Origin: Liolophura sinensis
Lineage: Eukaryota; Mollusca; Polyplacophora; Chitonida; Chitonidae
Length of the DNA stretch: 64,000 bases
NCBI RefSeq assembly: GCF_032854445.1
Contig: NC_088307.1
Location: 14,584,017 to 14,648,016, forward strand
Direction of reading: 5' to 3'
The notes under the pieces: model-generated
Seen by the model: only the letters and a program-made list of their open reading frames with translations
Told to the model about the DNA's origin: nothing
Database searches by the model: none
Shown: positions 1 to 11,592 of the stretch, one piece after another
Layout of the letters: every line of letters starts with the position of its first letter
How positions within the stretch are numbered: the first letter of the stretch is position 1
Position numbers and translations under genes: made by a program

Positions 1-305
1 TCCTGAGTAAAGCAAAGCGTAGTGGGGGAGATTTGAAGAACTCATTCTCAACCTTTCCCTTCTGCTACTGCTTGAAGAGTATCCGCCCTGTTTAGTACAA
101 AACGTGCCCGGCCAGACCACAGTAAACACTTGAAACAATTCATTAATGAACTTTAATAGTAGCCCATATGGGATTTCTTCAAAAAGATGAAAACTGAACT
201 ATGCATCCTTAGCAGTTACAGTGGGGTAAAGGGAGTAGATATCAGTCTTGTGTTAATTAACCCGGAGCGTCCAGTGGGTGTGTTGGCTACACACAAATGT
301 CTGAT
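1..305. other. Unannotated sequence
   Basis: No gene, repeat array or recognisable element seen. A 17-base phrase near 239-255 recurs near 6714-6730, so part of it may be old repeat DNA. Confidence 0.4.
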
Positions 306-528
306 ACGTATCTATACGTCGAAACAGACATTCGTATACTAGCCGTCAACCATTAAGGACGTTCAAGATCAATAATCGCAAGGCCAATTCCCAAAAACGA
401 CGTATAAGAACAAACCACCAAAGAACTAAGAAAGTACATCAAGCACGAAATAGGACGGAATCAAGCAAAGACAAGCGACAACAGTTCTCATTGCCGTTGG
501 AAAGACAAAAGTTCGGTTTTAGGCGACT
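306..528 (+). repeat. Dispersed repeat family Y, copy 1
   Basis: This stretch aligns by eye, at roughly two-thirds identity, with 57270-57478. Shared landmarks in the same order are a 'gtcaacca' phrase, 'caaggcc-attcccaaaa', 'acaaaccaccaaagaa', a 'gaaagta' stretch and a final 'ttggaaagac'. A shorter match to its left end occurs at 55082-55145. No coding motif or tRNA-like promoter was seen, so the class is unknown. Confidence 0.55.
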
Positions 529-767
529 GAGAGATATCAGTATTTAATCATGCTAGAACATCAGTTGTCGAAAACAAAATGTGTATCTCAGTTGCGCTTT
601 GAATGCAACTGTTCATACAACGTGGCCTAGCTCTACCAGATTTGAGACATGGCTCAGGAGGTTCCTGGTTTACATCAGGCCGTTTCTTAGATACAGTGAT
701 GAGGTGCGGTTGTCTCAACCAGTTCCATCTCACTTGCCTTTTTTCGCCGCAATCATAACCATGATGT

Positions 768-803
768 TTTCCCAGTTACACTACCGAACCCCAATCAAAT
801 AAA
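768..803 (+). mobile_element. SINE-A 3' tail fragment
   Basis: The stretch ends in 'ccccaatcaaataaatat', matching the 3' end and A/T tail of the SINE-A family seen complete at 29657-29897 and elsewhere. Only the tail is clear. The sequence upstream (640-767) is not recognisably SINE-A. Confidence 0.45.
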
Positions 804-1763
804 TATATAAATAATTCACGCGTTTGTCGGCAACCGGAATTAGAACCCTTCGTGTCAGGTCCTAATGCTTTGAAATGTTTAGAGGCGCCCTGTCGATCGG
901 AGGTTGATTTATCATCAATCAATCGTAAGCACAACAGTGTCGTGCCAATAACAGATGACAACGTAATGCGTGTGTTAATATTTGATAAGCTTTGATGCTA
1001 TGGTTTCATATGTAACACGGATGAAACGCCGCAAGAACCGTAGTTAGAAGAGCATCCAACTCTTCGCCGGAACCTTGAAACCTCGGCTCTAACAAGGGAT
1101 AATGGATGGTTAAATGTAGTATGTGTGACCAAGGCTTCTTTGCGAGTGCTTCAGGCACAAAGCGATAAGTGTATAAGGGTCATTTGCTGATCAAAGTAAA
1201 ATTTGTTCCATTACTAATAAATCACTCCATTGTAAATTAGAATGAAATGCCTATCAATCAATCAGTCAGTCAATCAATCAAATCAAAGATGCTGAAGAAG
1301 ACACACAGCCGTTGGCGATACCAAACTCTGAAATGACAGGTAAGGGTGGCAACGAAGTACAGGCCTTCAGGTGAGATAAATTAGGAATGGTCTATTTATA
1401 CTGTATTTATAATAAATTATCACATACACGATTTGGACAAAGCTTTGAAGAATACATGAAGTACATCATACCAGTTTATGATTTCGAACATTTTTTCTGT
1501 GTGTGTTTTTTTTTAACAGTGTGTCTTATTTATGCTGCTGGCTTATGGCTACTTACCGTCGGTAAGATGTATTAAGTATTCAGGATGATGTCGAAGAAAA
1601 AAGTCCTATTTGTTGATATGAATTTTATTTGCCTCTACTGTTTCCTGTCGACGAAGGTACAGCTGAAATGCTGTAACTGATTCCCAACACAAGAGAATCA
1701 ATCAGTTCAAGGAGACAACCAATCCGTAAACACATTAACCTCCACCTGACCTAGATAAGGTGA
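804..1763. other. Unannotated sequence with a short ATCA repeat
   Basis: No supported gene. A short run of ATCA/GTCA tetranucleotides lies at about 1252-1286. The open frame at 1387-1575 is short, AT-rich and contains a T9 run, so it is treated as chance. Confidence 0.4.
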
Positions 1764-1828
1764 TTTTCAGTGATTTATATCTATCACTGCGATAAACGCA
1801 GTGATAGAATCAAGACATTTACTGAAAA
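1764..1828. repeat. Nested inverted repeat / hairpin
   Basis: A perfect 12-bp inverted repeat (TCTATCACTGCG at 1780-1791 and its complement at 1797-1808) encloses a 5-base loop. Outside it, 'ttttcagt' at 1764-1771 pairs with 'actgaaaa' at 1821-1828. The whole could fold as an interrupted stem. Function unknown: it may be the remnant of a small foldback element. Confidence 0.6.
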
Positions 1829-3086
1829 GCTTTTAGTCATTATAAAAAGGAAGTGGTATCCTGCAATGTATGCTTCTGTCTATGGGCTAGATTTCCCGCT
1901 CAGTAGTTCACGCTAACCCACACATATGAAACATGGTATGACACAAGCATGCGGTGAACTTTTTAGCCAAAGATAAAAATGACTACAGCATGAGACAGAG
2001 AAAAGTAACACACTAAGGGAAGTCGAAAGTTTTGACGACGGTGAGCATCAAAACTGTTTCGTTACTTATCCACCAAATTCGAACCTTAATCATACATATA
2101 CAGAATATAGATTTTCTGGCAATTACTCAGCGTATTCTACCACACGTTTATCCACATTTAGCAATTTAGAAAAGAGGCCAATACATGTCCCCACTACATT
2201 CTATCTGCCATGGATAATCAAGCAGGCAACACTCATAGCTGTAAACCATTGGTCAAAGCTCTTCTTTCTACTGGGCACAGCTGTTAGAAAGTGCATTAGC
2301 TAATATTGGTATTAAGTATATTTTATACCTAAATTTATCCAAACTCAGCGGCAAATGCAGTTCTTCAAAGTCAAAGTGTAACAGCAGCAGTTTTAGTCAA
2401 TAGTTAATGAACTGTTACACATATTTTTAGGCTAAGTACAGAACTAAAAACTTGGCTCAAAGTTAAATCTGCTATTGAGTCTTAAACCAGTTTTGAACAA
2501 CCGGGTCCTGTTCATTAAAAGAACGCAGGGATCACTTGGTTGCACCCTTATTACACTAAGTAAACAGATGTAACCTATGTTATCTTACATGTATCCTAGC
2601 TATTCTTCTGTCAGTGACCTCTAACGGTTTAATTTTACAACGACAGGTTGGTCTGATCTTATATCTGAACGCAGTTTCAGGTAAATAAAGATTTATGATC
2701 TAATTGACAGAATTAACATTTTCTCCAGTAAAGCCTGAAAAGACTTCTCAGACAGCAGATGGAATTGGCAGTTTGTTTCAGAAAGAGAACTTGATTACGT
2801 CCACGATAGAACCTCAGGTCTGTAAATCATGTAACAGTCGACTTGATTCGAAATCACGAGTGTATTAAACTTCCATTTTCCAACGTTACACGTGTTCCAC
2901 AATTGTGACGTAAATGGATTCCGGTCTAAGCTTAGTACTGATTCATCTTAGATTGTCATATTTACGCACAATTTATTTTTTATTAACCTTGCATGCGTAC
3001 ATGCTATCATTCAATGGTCATTCGGTTGTGTTTTACCTTACATTTGAAATTTAATTAAACATTTATCTGTTATTTATCTCAAATTC
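1829..3086. other. Unannotated sequence
   Basis: AT-rich DNA with no recognisable exon, repeat array or element. Confidence 0.4.
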
Positions 3087-3250
3087 ATTTATTTGTGATT
3101 TGTGTTTTACGCCGTATTCAAGAATATTTCACTTGTATGTCTGTGTACGGCATTGTGGCAAGGAACGGAGGAAACCAATGACCGTCCGCATGTTGCTGCA
3201 AGGCCTTTGCACGTGCGACCGAAGATGAAGCCATGCATCATGAGCTGAAC
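3087..3250 (-). mobile_element. SINE-A copy, diverged, 5' truncated
   Basis: On the plus strand the block reads tail first: an ATTT-rich run, 'gtgttttacgccgtattcaa', 'gaatatttcactt', a 'ggcattgtgg' step, 'gaggaaacc', 'gaccgtccgcatgttgctg' and 'gatgaagcca...catgagctg'. This is the SINE-A body in reverse orientation. The tRNA-like head is not found, and divergence is higher than in the copies at 29.6, 35.4 and 40.4 kb, which suggests an older insertion. Confidence 0.75.
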
Positions 3251-4735
3251 TTAGCAATTAGTTTCTTTATTCAAATGCAAGTTATGTATTTTCGTGAGTA
3301 TCCAGTGTCAGCCTGAACTGTGACATACGAAAAGGGCTTATTACCTTCTTATTTCTAAGTCAAATTCTAAACAATTCGCTGAAAGAAGTGGATTTCCGTA
3401 TATTACTCATTTACCAATTGCTTCCTCCAAAACCTAGATGAGCATATACCGTATTAATACTGATATCCAACCCTGTGTCAAAAGCGAATCGTGGTTATTT
3501 TTATGAATATTCGGAATGTTTCAGAGGACTATTTCAGACCCTCCTGAAAATACAGGTACGACCAGAAGATGATTTTCAACAGGAATATGAGGTTATCTCA
3601 GGTCTGCGGGTTTCTGTGTGTGCTTTTCGGGACAACAAAATGTGTAATAAAATTGGAGAAAAAGTAGACTGTGAATAAATCCCATTTCTCGTCGCTCTCG
3701 GGCAATTTATAAATGACCCAGGGAGGTATATCTTATAACTCTCAAGATACAGACGTCTGTCCTTAGGGGCAAGGTAGTCTTTCCCACGAACACGCGAACG
3801 TTATGTCTTTCTGATTATACCACACTTGTGTATGTCACAAAGGCGACACGAGGAAATTTCTACCTGAGCGCAGGTAGCGCACCTGCTTTTATTTGAAGCA
3901 CAGTAATCTTAGCTCGTGTCGGACCGCTGCCTTACCTTGTGAATGAGCTGATGGATTGTTCGTCTGGGAGCACGACTATTGGCGGAAATTGTCCGACTGG
4001 ATTTATAACGTTTCGTTAATGTTGAATTTATTACCTCGCCGAGTTTTCTGTACAATGACCAATAGACAGGACGCCTGCATTGATCTGTCAGACGATCTGT
4101 GTCTAGTTTTACATCCGTATATATACAGACTCGAGCGTTAATGAACTGATCGGTGACCAGATTATGACTTGGGACTAGCGCCATCAAGTGTCGCGTTATT
4201 AATCAACCTGGGCGATTATCAATCTAGGTCCAGGTCGTTAATGAACCACACTTAATATTTTACACATTATGGCTACTTGTTATATTGACACTTGCTTGCT
4301 TTAATCCGAACTGATTTTATCATCAACAGATTATACCCATGGCGAATATACCAGGGTAAACGAGATCGTGTTTGTCGTGTGCGCCTGATACATGTGGACA
4401 TATAAACTAATGAAGATATATATCGTGTAGCGCTCTGTCTATATCGATTGCAGAAAAATTATAGTGCAAGTAAAGTGTAGTACAGTGCGTTACCAAGATG
4501 AAAGGCATATTGGCATACATCTGCCTTATTGGCTTGTACTGACTGGTACATTGCACGTGTACGCAATTATACTCAGGGGGATTGCTTTTGTTGTTTTTGT
4601 TGGGCTAAAAGATGACCTTCACCAGCATATCAGTCATCATCTGTCATCGATCACCAAGGTGTTTCTTTGCAGTAGGTCATTCTCGATGGTGACACATAAC
4701 TCTACATACATGAGCTACCGTCATGTAACATTGTA
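3251..4735. other. Unannotated sequence
   Basis: No supported gene. Overlapping frames at 3909-4187 (minus) and 3956-4141 (plus) are antiparallel shadows with no family resemblance. The frame at 4464-4775 runs into the SINE-C head that follows. Confidence 0.35.
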
Positions 4736-4739
4736 TGCA

Positions 4740-4950
4740 CGGGCGTGTTGTGCCTTTGGCTCCGCGACAATCTGAGACCGTTGACGAGTGGCGTCGAACG
4801 TTCGAATCCAGCTCGTGCTGGGTCAGCTGTGACATTAGCTAGGAAGTTTGTCAGGTATATGTACCTGGAAAAGGGCGGTGATTTACTGCAGGCATTTCGA
4901 TTTTCTTCATCAATAAACATGACTTCCGTTATACTGACGCTGAAGCGTAC
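4740..4950 (+). mobile_element. SINE-C, tRNA-derived SINE
   Basis: A tRNA-like head is followed by a good B-box ('cgttcgaatcc', about 4799-4809) and 'agctcgtgctgg'. A body follows with 'gtttgtcaggtatatgtacc', 'ggaaaagggcggtgatttac', 'gcaggcattt' and a pyrimidine-rich stretch. I recognise this order (B-box, gtcaggta-catgtacctg, gggcggtgg, ggcactccgg) as a SINE design recurrent in molluscs. The A-box is weak and the 3' end is uncertain. It is not a functional tRNA gene because the cloverleaf is incomplete. Confidence 0.6.
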
Positions 4951-7413
4951 TAGACTGAACACCACACGTCCAAAAAATGGTAAAACCTGGAGTTGAACCC
5001 AAATCCCCTTGTGACAGAGAACACCCACCCACAACCTGTTTGCATCAAAGGCACATTGTTTTCAACCAAGCCGTAATAAATATGCTAATATAACCAGTTC
5101 CGATCACCGAAAATTACCAATGCTCATATTTGAGGAATAAGAGGAGCATCATTTTAGATATGTAAAATATTTAGATGTTCTTTAAACCAACATGTTAATA
5201 CCCAGAAGAAATATTAATGATGCTTTACTAAAGGAAAAGAGAAGACAAAATACCAGTTATATTCATGTGATTACAAGGAAGTGGATCAAAGCTATTCCCA
5301 CAACCATGGTTATTTAGGTAACAAATAAAATGAAGGGTTTCACCTAACTTGAATGTATTCTTTAACTATGTACACCTTAAGGGAATATCATGGTAAATTA
5401 CTTATCTTTGATCACTGATCAAAGGTTTTTACTGCCAAGTCAAACTGGCGCCAGGTGTCATTAATAGGAACTTAACTGAAAGTAACCGTACCTTCTGACG
5501 TAACTAGATTGCTGGCTGAACGACAACTGGGGTCTGACGTTCGACGACTTCATGTCATGCACGTCTTCTTAATAATCGGTTTAAGGCTCTTGGGTCCTGA
5601 TTTTCACTTTGGCTTTGACTGTCAGATTTCTATATTTTGCATGAAACAGACAAAAGCACCTGATCCTTATATGTTTGGAGAGGTTATTTTATCCAGTATA
5701 TTCATACATTACCTTACAAAATTCAAATCCATCAGTTATCTCAATGAATACATCTTTAGGTTTAAACACTTGCATTGTGATCTGTCACTTTCTTCTACAA
5801 ACAGAGAGTACCAACGTTTTCTTTCTAAACGTTGCTTTGTTCAGAATAATTCAATGCTGATTAAAAGAAAACAGCTTGCGTCATAGCTTCGTACAAAGTA
5901 CTTTTAATGAAGACGATTTTTAAAGCTGCTTAAGCTACTACCATATATAGACACATATGAACAGAAACATCATTGTTGTCGTAAAACATATATTACTACT
6001 TTTGCAAACAAGCTATTTCTTTCGCAAATATCGAAAGAGGAAATAAAAGGTTAAAGATGCTAAAATCATAGTTGTCAAAAGGATGGGATTACAGATTGGC
6101 ATCTGATGTTCTTTGGCTTTGATTAGGTCTACTATCGCAGCTAAAACCCACGGGTGTCAAAAAGATGGCAAATGTCGTCTGTGTCTGGGATTATGGGAAA
6201 AATTTTGCCAAATGACTTGAGGGAGTGAAATGATTTTCCCACAAAAAACCCTTATCTTGCAAAAGAGTACATTTTAAAAAGTAGATTACACTGTCTATTG
6301 TCGAAAATGAGTGATGTCTGTATTTAAAGTTCAATGAAAATAACTAAAAGTGTATCCCGGTTTTCGGCCTCTACCACAAATATTTGCTCTATTTTAAATT
6401 ATGGGTCAACGCCCTTGTTTAACCAATCACATTGCCTAACTAAACAGGCACAACATTCAACACTGGATTTAATACTTACCAAAATGGCAATGTCACCGAG
6501 ATCTATCTACAGAAGTTTGATAATTGACCTAGGTATAACAAAGAAGGGGCCCAACTTAGAACCATTTATAGCACTGAGGGATTACGCATGAACACAGCAG
6601 GAAGCCTGTCGTCCTTGGCGAGAAGGCAACGGAATGTCAACACGCAGTACTCGCCACAGACAGAAATGTGAAAGCTATTTGTGTGAGTTATAGAAAAGGT
6701 TTCCTGACAGTCAATATCAGTCTTGTGTTACGTGCATGCCACTCTAGTTAACTGTTTTATTATTTTCATTTGACGTTGACGTGTGCACAGCCATTAACTG
6801 CCACTTCTACAGAATCACACAAATCCACAGCGGAACTTGAAACCTCCAACAGCTGACGTTTCACCATAAGCTCTGACGTTTATTTAAGTGGGACGTCATA
6901 GAATTTATTTTATACCAGGAATAACAATTCATGGCATCCGCATTTGATTTCTGTTGTGTCTCTATCCTTGCTCAAACGTTATACATGTATATATAAGGTG
7001 TGACAAGCGATGCTAAAAAAAGAAGAAAATATAAAAATGATGCCAAAATCAGATGAAAGAGCGTCAAAACTTATTTGCAAACATGTTGTTCAATATTTTT
7101 TTGGATTTTTTGTTCAAGAGAAAAGGGTATTTGAAAATATTTTTGTATGGTGGGTATTTGGTACCAACTTTTGGTATTAATCGTTGTTGCATAATAATGT
7201 TCTAAATAAGGACGTTTTGTTTGAATGTAAATCGAAACATATGCATTTAACCTAAATTATGATAATATTTATGAACATATTAAAAATATAAATATGATCC
7301 AAATTGAGGTTTAATACATTTGTTAGCTAAACAGAACAAATTCTTGTGCAAAAAATTTATTAAACCTGTGGTACATCCTCATTTATGACATTATTAAACA
7401 AAGACTATAAATA
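4951..7413. other. Unannotated AT-rich sequence
   Basis: No element or gene supported. The 125-codon frame at 5509-5886 begins at TTG, has no known motif and is of a length expected by chance. A paired CTTTGATC motif at 5406-5425 is listed separately. Confidence 0.4.
5406..5425. promoter_or_regulatory. Inverted pair of TCF/LEF-like sites
   Basis: CTTTGATC on the plus strand is followed after 3 bases by its inverse GATCAAAG, then G. CCTTTGATC is the core recognised by TCF/LEF proteins of the Wnt pathway. No promoter is visible nearby, so function is speculative and chance occurrence is possible. Confidence 0.2.
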
Positions 7414-7890
7414 CCTGATAACGTGACTATTAGTGACCCGATCCTGATAACTTGACGACTAGTAACCCGATCCTGATAACTTGACGACTAGTGACCCGAT
7501 CCTGATAACGTGGCGACAAGTGATCCGATCCTGATAACGTGGCGACAAGTGATCCGATCATGATAACGTGGCGACTAGTGACCTGATCCTGATAACGTGG
7601 CGACTAGTGACCTGATCCTGATAACGTGGCGAGTAGTGACCTTGCCATGACTACCAGTGGCCCGATCCTGATAACGTGACGACAAGTGACCCGATCATGA
7701 TAACGTAACAACTAGTTACTTGATCATGATAACGTGGCGACAAGTGACCCGAACCTAATAAATTGACGAGTAGTGACCCGATGCTAATAACGTGACGACT
7801 AGTGACATAATCCTTATGATGTGACGACTAGTGATCTGATCCTGATAACGTGACAACTAGTCGGGCGATCTTGATAACGTAACGATGACA
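7414..7890 (+). repeat. 29-bp minisatellite, about 16 copies
   Basis: Tandem units of 29 bases begin 'cctgataacgtggcgac' and end 'agtgacccgat'. Copies differ at a few recurrent positions (acgtgg/acttga, ctag/caag, acccgat/atccgat), and one unit near 7641-7660 is shortened. The array ends where the phrase degrades at about 7890. It has no open reading frame and no sign of function. Confidence 0.9.
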
Positions 7891-8620
7891 TCACTCGAAT
7901 CAATCAACGTTATTTAAAATAATTCAACATATTACAGGTAGCAGACAAAATCAGCTCGACTAGTTATTAGTGCTTTTTTATGCGTGTTTAGAAAATCTGA
8001 AGCTGTGAAACAAGGTTACACATGTGGTTTTCCATTTGACAGTGCGTAGGCCACTCTCCACGAAACTCAGCCCATCGAGTTACTTTTCTATCATTATCTA
8101 CCCTCCCTACACCACTAAACCCCCTCGATAACTGTGTGATTTGCGAAGTGGCAGATGTGATTGTTCTTCGCACTGACGCAAAACAGTCATGTCACGGCCT
8201 GTTCAGTTTGCCAGGGGGCATCAATGGGAGATGCCTGTCCTGTACTTGAGTAACATCTTCATTCATCATTCATCGCATTTGTCCCTAATGTCGGACTAGG
8301 CTAATAATACCCTCAGACAGGCTGGATTTAGAAACAACTTGATAAACAATGTGGGCAGGTCTTCCTACGTTGAAGAGTACTATGAACGCATTTGTGTCTC
8401 AAATTCTCATTCGGCTTACTTTCCAGCGCCAAAGTCTTCTTTCTATAAATCTTACGCACCTGATGACAGGCAGGGATATCAGTCCGTAGATGTCCAGATC
8501 TTCTCATTCTCTTCCGACTTGCTTTGATCCGTCACACGTTTTGTCTTATTGGTAAAATAAAAAAGAAAAGGTTCGCAGATTTTACGACGTCACGACAAAT
8601 GCTGGAACTACTGGCTGCTC
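7891..8620. other. Unannotated sequence
   Basis: No supported gene or element. Frames at 7988-8173 (minus) and 8339-8527 (plus) are short and show no family motif. Confidence 0.4.
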
Positions 8621-9195
8621 GCATGCTCGCAAAAACCAAATAAAGTGTCAGATAACTCATAAGCAGCAAAGTGTCAACATTTTTTGAAACGTTTGTTCGC
8701 AAAAAAAAATTTTTTTTTGCAATAATTATTCCATATTTTTGGTATTAGTATTTAACTCAAGCGGGTTGTGAAAAACATGAAGTGCAGTGTTTTTTATGGG
8801 CATTTCTCGGTTTCCCCAAAATAACCAAGAAACAGTAACATGGGTTAAATTATCTTTGGTCTGTCAGTGAATACTTGTATATTTTTGTAACCATAAATAC
8901 CAAAAATGGTTTTTTGTTTTTATTAATTTTTTGACAAATTGTGAAAAAGTTCGCAACCCGCAAACGATTTTTTTCATGCAAAAACGAATAAAGGGTGAGA
9001 TAACGTATGAGCATCGAAGCTAATGTCAAAATTTATGGTGAGTTTTTACTTGTTCGAGATCAGGGCATTAGGTTACAGAGCTTCGCCACAATATTTCAGA
9101 TTCTAATGTTGATATGGCCAACTTTAAAAAGATTAACGCAAAAAGAATAAAGAGTTCTCTTCTTCTTGATGTGGTACTGACATTTTTCTTATTAG
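8621..9195. repeat. Repeated A/T-rich cassette, three partial copies, with internal inverted repeat
   Basis: The phrase 'gcaaaaac-aataaagxgt' followed by 'agataac..at.agca' occurs at about 8631 and 8978, and its first part again at about 9137. Between the first two lies a diverged inverted pair ('ccatatttttggtatta' near 8731 against 'aaataccaaaaatgg' near 8896). The layout suggests a decayed transposon or local duplication. No coding remnant was found. Confidence 0.45.
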
Positions 9196-9889
9196 AGTTA
9201 TGAGTGGGCATCACGTTAAGATGGCCACCATTAGGCTATTAGCATGATGACATCAAAAACAATGGGAAATGTATAATATAATTTCGCTTATACATGGTCC
9301 ATTAAACTAATTGACCTGATGGAAACATGTGTTGAAAAGTCCTTTAATTGGCCGACTCTCACTGTTTCATTGGGTCTCAACAAAATCTTTTCAGCAGTGT
9401 TCCTAAACCCAAAGAACACAATAAATAAGACGTGTGCGTAGATCTTGCCCTTCTCCAGAATGTAGCGCATTCCATCTCATAATGTCAATAACTGAAGCCC
9501 TGTGAATAAATGATCGGGACATTGTTCATGTTCTTTGCTGCAGTCTTCTGTTTATACGACAGTTTATATATGAGACAGCATTAGCGACAGAAAAGCGCAT
9601 GTCTACAAGTCATATGATTAACATCCTTTGAACTTGTCACGTTTCACGTTGTCCCCAAAATCACCAATATGCGACGTCTAGGACGATGAGATTCCAAGCG
9701 TGCGAATTGGCGTCAAATATTTAAGAGGACGCACATGTATCTTATCCCTAATGTATTTGTTTCAATGTTGTTTAATACCATACTGAAAAAACTTTATGCC
9801 GTTTAATAAATAAAGCAAATATTTTTTTTACACCACAACTTAAAATAATTACCAAATAGCTCAAGTTATTAGTCTAACGAATTATACTT
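9196..9889. other. Unannotated sequence
   Basis: No gene or element supported. Confidence 0.4.
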
Positions 9890-10090
9890 GCTTCAGCCCA
9901 CCAGAGCCTAGCCACTGAGGCCTCAGACTCGAATCATGGCACGGTAATTTGGTTTTGAATTTCAATAGAACGTTTCGTCAGGTATCTGGCCAAAATAGTC
10001 TAAGGAGTTATATTAGCTTCAACCCAGATCCGGTAATTTGGTAATCAGTTTCGCCAGGTATCAGTGGAAAATCTGTGTTTCACTCTGATC
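9890..10090 (+). mobile_element. SINE-C-like relic
   Basis: A B-box-like phrase 'gactcgaatcatgg' at about 9927 is followed by a diverged body with 'gtttcgtcaggtatctggcc', recalling the 'gtttgtcaggta..acctgg' block of the copy at 4740-4950. A second weaker 'gtttcgccaggtatc' near 10047 suggests internal duplication. Divergence is high. Confidence 0.35.
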
Positions 10091-11466
10091 AACTCGGCTT
10101 AACGCACTCATAACAATCTCATGATGTCATTTCAAAAGTATATCAATTAAGACAACTGTACTGATTATTTGATATCTTGTCGGTCCGATGTACATCGTTC
10201 TTTACGATATGAAATAATCATTATTGTGTAACTGTACACCGACTGTAAACGAAGACTGTAAACAGTCTCCGAACATTTACATCCATGAACTTGGGGCCGT
10301 GAGGGCTGCTTTTGTTTCAAACAGAAATTTTCCCTGCATATATACAAAGACTCTGTACAATCGCACAAAGCACTGATAGGCATATGGTATTCCATTCCGT
10401 ATATGACAGGAAATAACGGTTTTGTAAAAACAACTTTTGCGATCTTATTTACGGTTTTCTCTGCCACTGGACAAACTACTTTGCCCAATGTTCAGCTATA
10501 ATACGCTCGACATTTTACCGCAATAGTTAATAGCTTCTATTACCGTGAAAATGTCTACTTTACATTATATTTACTTATTCCACATTGTGTATTGAGTATC
10601 ACTGGGAAATTCTTCCCACCTTTCAGAGCACACGGGAAAATTTGTGTATTGCTTTCATTTCCCAGGACGATGGTCTCATTTTTGCAGTTATGCACATAAA
10701 CCCTTAATTCGAAAAAAATACATTACCACAGCAGAAAACGGTTTTTCCCATATGGCCTTCTTTTTCTGTTGCCTACTGTATTAAGTCTGCCTTTGGCGAA
10801 TACTCGATTAAATGTCAGAGTTACAATACGGTGTTATTTTATCGTAGTTTGGTAAAAAAATGTTTCGCGGAACGACTCTTAATCCAGAACCGTTACCCGA
10901 GTGTGTGAAACGTTAATGATCTAAATATATTGTTTATTCGTGAGATCATGTTTAAGTATCCTGAAATTTCTTCCGGCGATCACGTGATCGTATGCATAAC
11001 ATTGTACCGTTTTGTTCTCATGGTCAATATCTTTATGTCTGACGTATACCTTAACGCCATAAGAGCGAAAAGCTGCCGTGTTCATCTCATACATGAATTA
11101 TATTGGCAGCGAAGTTATTGTAATCATCTAATCTCTATTTCCTTTCTCTTGCACATGCATTGACTTTTGTAAGGAAATATAAAACTTTTCCAGTATTAAA
11201 AGGTGTAAAAAATGTGATCATTATATTGAATGATTTAATATCCATACCAGTCCAACTAAGCAATCCATGAGACTAATTGATTATGAGAAATGTGTTGTAA
11301 TAATGCATTTAGGATATAATAACGTTCATCGATAACCCAGGCCTATAATGAAACATGTCGAGTTCTATATCACGGCAGAAAGCATTCCTGTAGGTTGGTG
11401 GCCTAAGAGGAGATACGACCAAAGGAGCAGACTATCTCAAATAGGTAAGTTCTTGAAAAGAGTGCT
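10091..11466. other. Unannotated AT-rich sequence
   Basis: No supported gene. The minus frame at 10165-10488 (107 codons) has no recognisable motif. A 14-bp palindrome at 10977-10990 is listed separately. Confidence 0.35.
10977..10990. promoter_or_regulatory. Perfect 14-bp palindrome with a CACGTG E-box
   Basis: CGATCACGTGATCG reads the same on both strands and contains TCACGTGA, the core bound by bHLH-zip factors of the USF/MITF/TFE type. Nothing nearby identifies a promoter, so this is a sequence observation only. Confidence 0.2.
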
Positions 11467-11592
11467 TTTATTTATTTGATTGTTTATTTATTTATTTCAT
11501 TGTTGTCTTACACCGCGCTCAAGAATATTTCACTTATACGATGACGGCCAACATTATGGTGGGAGAGTATCGGCCAGAGCCATGGGGAAGGG
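11467..11592 (-). mobile_element. SINE-A 3' part
   Basis: An ATTT-rich tail (with a partly doubled 'tatttgattg' step) is followed by 'cttacaccgcgctcaagaat', 'atttcacttatacgatgacg', 'gccaacattatggtgggaga' and a degraded 'cggccagagcc'. Similarity stops there, so only the 3' half of a minus-strand SINE-A remains. No clear target-site duplication was found. Confidence 0.75.

Noticed and set aside
1780-1808. Resemblance to a bacterial tet-type operator
   Set aside because: Only part of the motif matches and the setting is eukaryotic; the stem is described as a hairpin only.
5509-5886. 125-codon frame
   Set aside because: Starts at TTG, AT-rich, no motif; this length is expected by chance in this much sequence.
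7414-7890. Regular repeats that could suggest a CRISPR array
   Set aside because: Units are contiguous 29-mers without unique spacers, so it is a minisatellite.
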